From: Cyclobacteriaceae bacterium
GTDB lineage: Bacteria > Bacteroidota > Bacteroidia > Cytophagales > Cyclobacteriaceae
Direction of reading: 5' to 3'
Assembly: GCA_024644875.1 (NCBI GenBank)
Contig: JAHEGY010000011.1
Span: 1-52,867 of the forward strand
Length of the DNA: 52,867 bases
Positions within the stretch are counted from its first letter, which is position 1; each line of letters opens with the position of its first letter. Below are positions 11,801-17,398 of this stretch, one piece after another. The position numbers were made by a program, and so were the translations under genes. Under the pieces are notes generated by a model. That model did no database searches. It was not told the DNA's origin and saw only the letters and a program-made list of their open reading frames with translations.

Positions 11801-13805
11801 TAAAGAATTTTTCTATTCCTCGGATGGTAAGTGAATTATCCTCCAGATTTAGGGTTGCATTAGGTGATGTTGGAGAAACAGATTTCATCTTCATGTCATC
11901 GAAATCCGTTTTATACCTGTTGGCATCTACATAATGAAAGGCTTTATCTTTAACCTGGATATATCCGGATTTCTGATTATAGTTAATAAAATCATTTTGC
12001 ATCAACCCGACCATGGCCGCACTGACTGCTTTTTCATTCTGTTTCATAGCCTGAGCCATATCGGTAGCATAAAATTCTTTTCTCCTGGTTTTCCGTGCGT
12101 AAAACACGGTCATGATCAATGGATTAAAGTCATAAATACCGGAAAGGCTTTTCATGTCCTCCTTGTTGAAGTATTCTTTTGATTCAAAATAGGCCGGAAT
12201 GATATTTTTTGCACTGGCAATAGAAATATCAAGGGTATCCTCATCAAGGTCCCAGGTTATCATATCAGCTGTTATATCAATCTTAAAGAATGAAGAGCTG
12301 TAAGGGGTTATACGATAGGGACCATTATCCCTGACAACCATTAGATGCCTGTTATTGGGATTGTAATTCAGTTTAACACTGGGATGGTATACAGAATCAC
12401 TCCCCTGGTAGATTGTAAATTTAGCATCTGTGGCACCTATCAGTGTATCTCCCAGTTGAAAATTTTTTGATATAGCCCTGAAGAGGACACCAATTTCATC
12501 CTGTCCTTCAAGAATTGCATTATCTCCCAAAAATGATATTCCCCATATCTGGTTACCCCGCATCGAGAAACCCCCTTTATAGATTACATCTTTATCTCCT
12601 TCGAAATATACCTGGATATCGTTCTTGTAGGATGTGAATTTTGGATAGTCGGAGCGTTTTCCCAATCGGCGTTTTAAACTTTTATATTCAAAAGTACCTT
12701 CAACCGGATCTATTATTTTTCCTTCATAAAACATATTGGATTTGGGTGATTTAAATGCAGGGTAGTTTATATCTATTATATAGTTACTCAGGTTACAATA
12801 TACATCCTGGATGTTTAAACCTGTAGAGCTCCAGTTAAAGGTTCCTCCCTCACCAAGATACATGTCTTCGCTAAGCAATAGAGAACCATTTGTGGCCAGG
12901 AGTTTTATAGAATCATAATTGGTTAAGAAGACCAGATCTGCACTTTTAAATCGTATAACAGGTCCATTTTCAGGTGGCAGCGGGGTTTCAACTATCGCGT
13001 CAATGGTTAACATTTTATCCTCCTGGGTAAATTCCTCTGACTGGCTCCCCCAATCGTCTTCTCCTGTATCTGTCCAATCATCTGATAAATCGTTGCTGGT
13101 GTCATCGGATGCCGCTGTGTTATCGAATGAATCCCAATCGTCGGTCCAATTATCGGTAGAGTTATCCGGATTATCCCAATCATCTGCCCAATTATCATTA
13201 TCGACTTCATTAACTTCCCAGTCATCGATACCTTCTTCTTCTGAATATTCTTCTACTACTTCTTCCTCAAGGGATTCATCGAATATTGGATCTTCTGATT
13301 CTATATAATCAAAAGTGATATCAATATTCTCCACCATTAGTTTATACCCGTTTGAATAGTGGATCGCTCCGAATTTAAGAAAGGTATTCAGGTTCTGGTA
13401 GTAATTATGTATCCTGATACCCGGTTCATACTCCATGACCTTATCCGTAACATCCAGAATATCATCCATAACGTCTAATTGGATTAATTCATTTGAACCG
13501 GCCAGGGATACCATTTTGATAAAATTTATCAGATAGGGGTTCGCAGCTATCTTACGGTTTTTGAAATGGCCATAAATTCTCTCGATCTTTTGTTTTTGAG
13601 AGGAAGAAAATCCACCTCTGTCCCAATCAGAAGCAAATTCATTTACTATTTCAATGGCGGGATAAACCTTGGTTCTGTAAATATCGGTTATAATTTCCCC
13701 CACTATATCCTCACGCACCGGAATTGAATCGGGTACCTGCGACCAGGCTGAGGTGCCGGGCAGACATAATAATATTAGTATCGATATTTTATAATACCAC
13801 TTCAA
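8844..13805 (-). CDS. Giant secreted acidic protein of unknown function (1653 residues)
   Basis: I do not recognise a named family. The frame is open for 1653 codons from a TTG at 13805, with a stop four codons upstream, and begins with a clear signal peptide (MKWYYKISILILLCLPGTSAWS). Residues about 25-165 look helical, 168-262 are an acidic Asp/Trp-rich repeat region, and from about 265 to the end the protein is beta-rich with many short strands (VIRFKSADLVFL, KLDGYVKLQF). Around residue 600 is a short helical segment, VGLMQNDFINYNQKSGYIQVK, that resembles a winged-helix fold. The C-terminal 30 residues are nearly all Asp/Glu. The protein should be periplasmic or on the outer membrane. The histidine kinase follows by 56 bases. 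Being a real gene is certain; the function is open. Confidence 0.85.
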   Translation of the reverse strand: MKWYYKISILILLCLPGTSAWSQVPDSIPVREDIVGEIITDIYRTKVYPAIEIVNEFASDWDRGGFSSSQKQKIERIYGHFKNRKIAANPYLINFIKMVSLAGSNELIQLDVMDDILDVTDKVMEYEPGIRIHNYYQNLNTFLKFGAIHYSNGYKLMVENIDITFDYIESEDPIFDESLEEEVVEEYSEEEGIDDWEVNEVDNDNWADDWDNPDNSTDNWTDDWDSFDNTAASDDTSNDLSDDWTDTGEDDWGSQSEEFTQEDKMLTIDAIVETPLPPENGPVIRFKSADLVFLTNYDSIKLLATNGSLLLSEDMYLGEGGTFNWSSTGLNIQDVYCNLSNYIIDINYPAFKSPKSNMFYEGKIIDPVEGTFEYKSLKRRLGKRSDYPKFTSYKNDIQVYFEGDKDVIYKGGFSMRGNQIWGISFLGDNAILEGQDEIGVLFRAISKNFQLGDTLIGATDAKFTIYQGSDSVYHPSVKLNYNPNNRHLMVVRDNGPYRITPYSSSFFKIDITADMITWDLDEDTLDISIASAKNIIPAYFESKEYFNKEDMKSLSGIYDFNPLIMTVFYARKTRRKEFYATDMAQAMKQNEKAVSAAMVGLMQNDFINYNQKSGYIQVKDKAFHYVDANRYKTDFDDMKMKSVSPTSPNATLNLEDNSLTIRGIEKFFISEILDVFIIPEKNEITLRNNRDLDFNGQLFAGNFEFIGRDFLFDYDSFLVDLNYIDSIRFYIEDPETGLRRRVGNKLVSADSSADEALAGLSEDLQQSTGRLYINRPENKSGQRHYPNYPKFQADKGAIVYFNNPSILNGAYDESIYFIIPPFEIDSLSDSDPAAIGFNGTFVAEGILPPFEETLHIREDNTLGFEHNIAPEGYELYGGSGRIFNKLTINREGLTSEGSIKYMSTSMESDNFTFYLDSLTADATAFIVEKGEFDGGSFPDVQVDSVRLKWLPMKDSMYVWNQDLPFTLYDNTATLNGLFTVSATGGFGKGTLLTRGAEAVSDEFSFNETRFGARHTTFTINSDNPEKAALAGEDIKLDFNLVNNYADIGPEIEGVAAINFPYAQFRTSISNARWYLDERKVEMQKPPEVDINNSYFYTTREDLDSLVFNATNAVYDIDKLELLVSGIPYINVADAKITPENSEVLVLENAKIGTLYNTNIVIDTLDEYHQLYNGTIDIISRNKFEGRATYRYVNAVNDTFAIQIDEFYLVPENSRNRDSKLHTQATGYVYEDDGVIISPGMSYKGEAIMYAPDPAFKLDGYVKLQFTTGDYDDIWIKYQNSGESQEVKFDFNNATTEDETELTAGLFYDEDDRLYSSFISPKRSFLDKAFFIPHGILSYDADSTTYRIEDSLKINGDSYSGRIFNLNANTGDLQFEGPVDFNMLTDDLEMTGAAIGSGNINEEDFQMNGFLTMDFKMPSQAMTLISQEMIEIVDVLGLEMAYSDDPNTMYKVSELIGERATLEYEQRSLQEYTSLSSISSKLLKTIVLSDVNLKWSKEEKAWYSVGKIGLANILQDDINASVDGFLEIKKDDNGDVINLFMQFSPRTWYFFNFEENRIITSSSNEEYLNEIADKTNASKANFGEYFFLDGELSDALKFVDNFRLTYFNIDEPYEIEFAPSQDILPMFEEEEEDTDDGFIIPEEVEEEEEDDDGF
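13020..13304 (-). repeat. Region encoding degenerate W-x-D-D-W repeats
   Basis: Within the giant secreted protein, residues about 168-262 repeat short units such as DNWADDW, DNWTDDW, SDDWTD and EDDWGS. On the DNA this shows as imperfect repeats of the type CCAATCATCTG / CCAATCGTCGG. The segment is strongly acidic and may be a flexible or calcium-binding linker (inference). Confidence 0.6.
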
Positions 13806-13901
13806 CGTATCAAATCATACCATTATCAGACCTTGAATAAAAGGTTATCATATAAGTATAACGAAACAGGATGAAAATCTTACAAAATTAATTGAAATAA
13901 A

Positions 13902-14741
13902 TTATTTGTCTTTTTTAAGGCATACAGACATCCACTTATTTCTCGAATTCTGTTCTATTAGTGATATGTTTAAGTCTTCAATACAGTTTAATAGTGTATT
14001 GAGATCACTCACTAAAAATCCACTTAGGATCAATATACCTCCGGGGGATAATAATTTATAATAGGAATTCAGGTCCTCAATAATGACATTCAGATTTATA
14101 TTGGCAAGTATTAAATCAAATGTATGTTGACCTGATATTTTTTCTATTTTTCCTTCTACTATTTCAATTCTATGACATGAATTCAGGTTAATGTTTTCCA
14201 AGGAATTCTCGTACGCCCAATGATCCATGTCAAATCCAATAATTTTCTCAGCTCCCAGTTTTTCTGCAAGTACTGAAAGAATGCCCGTTCCACAACCTGC
14301 ATCAAGAACTCTTTTATGCTCATGATCAGTATTTAACTGATTTTGAATCATCAGATAGGTAGTTTCGTGATGCCCGGTTCCAAAAGACATCTTTGGATTA
14401 ATAATCAACTCAATCGGGTACTTATTTTTAATTTTATGAAAGGCAGCACGTACTATACATTGATCTTCAATAACAATTGGCTGGAAGTTTTTCTCCCATT
14501 CAACATTCCAGTTTTTTTCCCTGATTTGATTACTTCGACAGGTGATTGATCCCAGTGAGGAATAGGAATCGATCAATTCATCGAGTATTTTTTGATCGAA
14601 ATGCTCCAATGAAATTGAAGCTTCAAACCCATTTTCAGTAATCAGAAAAGAATCAAATCCAATATTAGATAATTCTGCAATCAAAATATCGGTTATAATC
14701 TGATCACAGAAAAATGATAATACCTTGTATACGCGTTGCAT
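13902..14741 (-). CDS. prmA: Ribosomal protein L11 methyltransferase PrmA
   Basis: PrmA trimethylates ribosomal protein L11 using S-adenosylmethionine. The 279-residue product has a variable N-terminal substrate-recognition domain. The Rossmann methyltransferase core then shows FGTGHHETTYLM, the SAM-binding motif LDAGCGTGILSVLAEKLGA and the catalytic-region motif LANINLNVI, which is typical of PrmA. The length is slightly under the Escherichia coli protein, as usual for Bacteroidota. Its ATG overlaps the TGA of the small secreted protein upstream (TGATG), so the two are translationally coupled although they have no obvious shared function. Confidence 0.93.
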   Translation of the reverse strand: MQRVYKVLSFFCDQIITDILIAELSNIGFDSFLITENGFEASISLEHFDQKILDELIDSYSSLGSITCRSNQIREKNWNVEWEKNFQPIVIEDQCIVRAAFHKIKNKYPIELIINPKMSFGTGHHETTYLMIQNQLNTDHEHKRVLDAGCGTGILSVLAEKLGAEKIIGFDMDHWAYENSLENINLNSCHRIEIVEGKIEKISGQHTFDLILANINLNVIIEDLNSYYKLLSPGGILILSGFLVSDLNTLLNCIEDLNISLIEQNSRNKWMSVCLKKDK

Positions 14742-15082
14742 CAGTTGTTACAGCCTGCAAAAGATTCGAAGGATGTAAAATATACTGTAAAATCAGCATG
14801 GCCTTTAGAGTCAACAAAATATACCGAGAAATCGGCAAAACCTTTCTGATCGGTAAAGTACCAGACACCTGGCTCAGTTGCAAATAAAGCATTATCAGTT
14901 TCATATATCAGCATATCGGCAAATGCTTCAGAATCATCCTCATATATAAAAAAATTGGCCCCTTCAGGATACTCTTCTATATATACCGTTCCTTTTAATT
15001 TACAAAAATCAATTGTTTGGCTTTTGGGGATGCCAAACCAGTTTGTTAATAATAATACCGAAATGATTGCGGAGTAAAACAT
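14741..15082 (-). CDS. Small secreted protein, probable DUF6150 / 7(1) septoil knot family
   Basis: The 113-residue product begins with a hydrophobic signal-like segment (about 1-22). The mature part is built of near-repeats with the pattern [VW]-Y-[FI]-[VT]-D-x-x-x-x-A-D-x-x-V-Y: TVYIEEYPEGANFFIYEDDSEAFA, then VWYFTDQKGFADFSVYFV and DSKGHADFTVYFTSFESFAG. From memory this cadence is that of DUF6150, named the 7(1) septoil knot domain because its members are predicted or shown to tie a deep 7(1) knot. Two cysteines remain in the mature part (FCKLKG and GCNN) and could form a disulfide. It lies between tpiA and prmA and overlaps prmA by one base. The biological role is unknown. The start codon directly follows a terminator-like hairpin. 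Confidence 0.75.
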   Translation of the reverse strand: MFYSAIISVLLLTNWFGIPKSQTIDFCKLKGTVYIEEYPEGANFFIYEDDSEAFADMLIYETDNALFATEPGVWYFTDQKGFADFSVYFVDSKGHADFTVYFTSFESFAGCNN

Positions 15083-15154
15083 AAAAAAACTGTTTCTTAA
15101 TTCCTTGATCTACAACATAAATTATGCCTTAATGTCAATAAAATTAAGAAACAG
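15083..15154 (-). terminator. Probable intrinsic terminator after tpiA, abutting the next start codon
   Basis: On the minus strand a perfect 13-bp stem (CTGTTTCTTAATT / AATTAAGAAACAG, 15142-15154 and 15090-15102) is followed by seven T residues (15083-15089) and then at once by the ATG at 15082. The 39-base loop can form a small inner stem (CATAA / TTATG). The hairpin starts 10 bases after the tpiA stop. The layout leaves no free leader for the next gene and may act as an attenuator. Confidence 0.65.
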
Positions 15155-15164
15155 CTGCAATATT

Positions 15165-15926
15165 TTAAAATGACTTTACAATTTCAACAAAATCTCTTGA
15201 TTTCAAAGATGCACCACCTATAAGGCCTCCATCAACATCTGGATTTGCAAATAATTCTTTTGCATTATCCGGTTTACAACTTCCTCCATACAGGATGGTC
15301 GTTTCATCAGCTATAGTATCTCCATACTTACTGGCGAGGTGTTTTCTTAATTCTGCGTGCATCTCCTGTGCCTGATCTGTTGAGGCCGTTACACCCGTTC
15401 CAATTGCCCATATTGGTTCATACGCTATCACAACTTTTTCGAATTTTTCCGGAGACAGATGAAAAAGGCTGTCAGTGAGTTGATTACAAACAAAGTCAAC
15501 ATGTGTGCCGGCTTCTCTTATTTTCAAGGATTCCCCGCAACAAAATATTGGGATAAGGCCATTATCCAATACTGTATTTACCTTTTTGGCCAATAGTTCA
15601 TTAGATTCCTTGTAATACTCCCTTCTTTCACTGTGACCAAGGATCACATACTCAACACCAACTGATTTTAACATATCCACCGATATTTCACCTGTGTAGG
15701 CCCCTGAAGTATTTTCATTACAATTCTGAGCACCTAAGAAAACCTGTTTAGCATCCTTTAATAGATGCTGAACACTGCTTAAATGGATATATGGGGGATT
15801 TAAAACAACGATTGTATCGTCTTTTACTTCATTTGCTACTATATTTACGATTTCAGAGGCCAGCGAATTACCTTCTTCAAGCGCTTTGTTCATTTTCCAG
15901 TTACCAGCAACAATATTTTTTCTCAT
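15165..15926 (-). CDS. tpiA: Triosephosphate isomerase
   Basis: TpiA interconverts dihydroxyacetone phosphate and glyceraldehyde 3-phosphate in glycolysis and gluconeogenesis, in the cytoplasm. The 253-residue product has the substrate lysine in GNWKMNK (K11), the catalytic histidine in ILGHSERR, the catalytic glutamate in the signature AYEPIWAIGTG and the phosphate-binding YGGSCKP and GGLIGGASL loops. The length is typical. It appears to start its own transcription unit, with a -7-like box about 40 bases upstream, and a terminator-like hairpin follows before the small secreted protein and prmA. Confidence 0.97.
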   Translation of the reverse strand: MRKNIVAGNWKMNKALEEGNSLASEIVNIVANEVKDDTIVVLNPPYIHLSSVQHLLKDAKQVFLGAQNCNENTSGAYTGEISVDMLKSVGVEYVILGHSERREYYKESNELLAKKVNTVLDNGLIPIFCCGESLKIREAGTHVDFVCNQLTDSLFHLSPEKFEKVVIAYEPIWAIGTGVTASTDQAQEMHAELRKHLASKYGDTIADETTILYGGSCKPDNAKELFANPDVDGGLIGGASLKSRDFVEIVKSF

Positions 15927-15962
15927 TTTAATTTTAGTTTACAATATCAAAAAATTTTAGTG

Positions 15963-15970
15963 CAAAGATA
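15963..15970 (-). promoter_or_regulatory. Candidate -7 box upstream of tpiA
   Basis: The minus strand reads TATCTTTG, an exact match to the Bacteroidota -7 consensus TAnnTTTG, ending 36 bases before the tpiA ATG. I see no good TTG -33 element at the usual spacing, so this is a partial match only. Confidence 0.35.
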
Positions 15971-16093
15971 ATTTTTTTAACCGATTAAACTGGCATAATA
16001 CAAGAATTGGAGAAAATTATAAACCCGTTCCCGGGAGTATTTTCTTTACTGATCAATGAACTTGAACATAATAATGAGATCGTATCAAAAATA

Positions 16094-16678
16094 CTATAGC
16101 CAGTATCTTGATTCAAACATTAAAGTTAGGGCTATCCCGGCAATTCCAGAGCTGATTACGAGATTCCAGTCTCTCCGTCTTATCCCCAGGTTATTCACAA
16201 AAATCCAGGAAATCACCAAAAACACAAGTGCTACTAGTAGCAGGCCCAATTCCACACCCAAATTAAATCCAATAATTGGAACTGCCAGATTCAGGTCAGT
16301 ACCCAATATATCCTTGAGATAATCGGCATATCCCAAACCATGTATAAAACCAAAGGTAAATATTGTAATAAATCGAAAAATTGATCTTGGGGTATATGAC
16401 TCACTCTTTTTGAAAATGTTTATTACTGCAGCAACCAGCAAAGTAACGGGGATCAAATAATCAACGATATTGATGTCAATTTGAATAATATCATTGACCG
16501 ACAGGGATAATGATAAAGAATTCCCAAGAACATAAAACATGAATAGTATCAATGCTCTCCGCCAGTCTCTCAGGAGGAAGACAGACATAATGGCAATAAT
16601 AAAAAGCATATGGTCGACCCCGTATATATCCAGAACGTGCCTGTATCCCAACCGGAAATATAAAATAAAGGTCGACAT
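16094..16678 (-). CDS. HupE/UreJ-type membrane protein
   Basis: The 194-residue product is almost wholly hydrophobic, with about six membrane helices. It carries the family pattern G-x-x-H-x-x-x-x-x-G-x-D-H-x-L-F at the N-terminus (GYRHVLDIYGVDHMLFI) and FGFIHGLGYA in the middle. These histidine/aspartate motifs are characteristic of the HupE/UreJ_2 group. Classical members of the wider family transport nickel or cobalt, but the substrate of this subgroup is not settled. No hydrogenase, urease or other nickel enzyme is visible in the window, so the job here is open. The gene stands alone between tpiA and the 2H phosphoesterase gene. Confidence 0.8.
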   Translation of the reverse strand: MSTFILYFRLGYRHVLDIYGVDHMLFIIAIMSVFLLRDWRRALILFMFYVLGNSLSLSLSVNDIIQIDINIVDYLIPVTLLVAAVINIFKKSESYTPRSIFRFITIFTFGFIHGLGYADYLKDILGTDLNLAVPIIGFNLGVELGLLLVALVFLVISWIFVNNLGIRRRDWNLVISSGIAGIALTLMFESRYWL

Positions 16679-16784
16679 TGCTTATTAATTATTTCAATTT
16701 TAAATCTTTCTGATTGCTTACCCTGAATAAATTCATTTTTAATTTAAGAATAATAATATGGTTTATTTATATCCGGCAACAATT

Positions 16785-17339
16785 TTATATTTTAAAATGT
16801 GCCTCATGCACAATATCCCAATGTTGTCCATTGTGGCGCAACAAACAAATACTCTGAACCAAAAATCGAAATGAAATCTGTTTCTTAGCGTACGCTGTTT
16901 TAGCCAGGTAAAAATTCTCAGGAGTCAGGTCCCTGAATGCGATGGTCATATGTGGTTTGAACTTTCCGGGATTATATGATTTATTTCCCAGACCAAGCTT
17001 TAACTCCATAAAATTCCTGAACCGCTCATACATGTTAAGCAGAAATTCGGATTTTAATACCCGTATATAAACAACTTTTGGAGGAAAAGTTCCAAAATTT
17101 TCAAGTTCCTGTATGAAACTGGATTCTTCGGATGTATATAATTCCAAGTATTTAATTAACCTGTTCTCATCGGAAAATAGAAATTCAAAAGGTGGGATTA
17201 AAGTTATATGCGGAGGTGATTTTAATGCATGCTTCGATTTGAATCTATCTCTGAAATCTTTTTTGATTTCTGTTACGGAAGCTTGAATGTTTTCCGGGGG
17301 AACCAAAGCAAAGAAATATAAGCGATGATCTTTCTTCAT
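16785..17339 (-). CDS. 2H phosphoesterase (2'-5' RNA ligase / RNA cyclic phosphodiesterase family)
   Basis: The 184-residue product has the two H-x-T motifs that define the 2H superfamily: PPHITLIPPF (H44, T46) and KPHMTIAFRDL (H130, T132). The two motifs supply the paired catalytic histidines that act on 2',3'-cyclic phosphate ends of RNA. The length fits ThpR/LigT-like proteins. The motif context LYFFALVPPENIQ at the N-terminus is also typical. Its ATG lies 3 bases after the T-run of a strong hairpin that follows secDF, so translation and transcription start are unusually close to that structure. The physiological RNA substrate is unknown. Confidence 0.83.
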   Translation of the reverse strand: MKKDHRLYFFALVPPENIQASVTEIKKDFRDRFKSKHALKSPPHITLIPPFEFLFSDENRLIKYLELYTSEESSFIQELENFGTFPPKVVYIRVLKSEFLLNMYERFRNFMELKLGLGNKSYNPGKFKPHMTIAFRDLTPENFYLAKTAYAKKQISFRFLVQSICLLRHNGQHWDIVHEAHFKI

Positions 17340-17342
17340 TAT

Positions 17343-17385
17343 AAAAATCCCGTCAGCCTGCGTGACTGGCAGACTGATCCGGGAT
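17343..17385 (-). terminator. Intrinsic terminator after secDF, ending beside the next ATG
   Basis: On the minus strand ATCCCG pairs with CGGGAT, and TCAGTCTGC pairs with GCAGGCTGA (one G-U pair), around a short loop. Five T residues follow (17343-17347, the first one inside the stem), then ATA and the ATG at 17339. The hairpin begins about 14 bases after the secDF stop. This is one of the strongest hairpins in the window. Confidence 0.75.
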
Positions 17386-17398
17386 CAAGTAATATATC

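Noticed and set aside
13007-13308. Open frames on both strands over the acidic repeat region of the giant gene (129 and 72 residues).
   Set aside because: They are mirror products of the repetitive codons for Asp, Trp and Ser (serine-rich on the plus strand, isoleucine/threonine-rich on the minus strand) and have no start context or family features.
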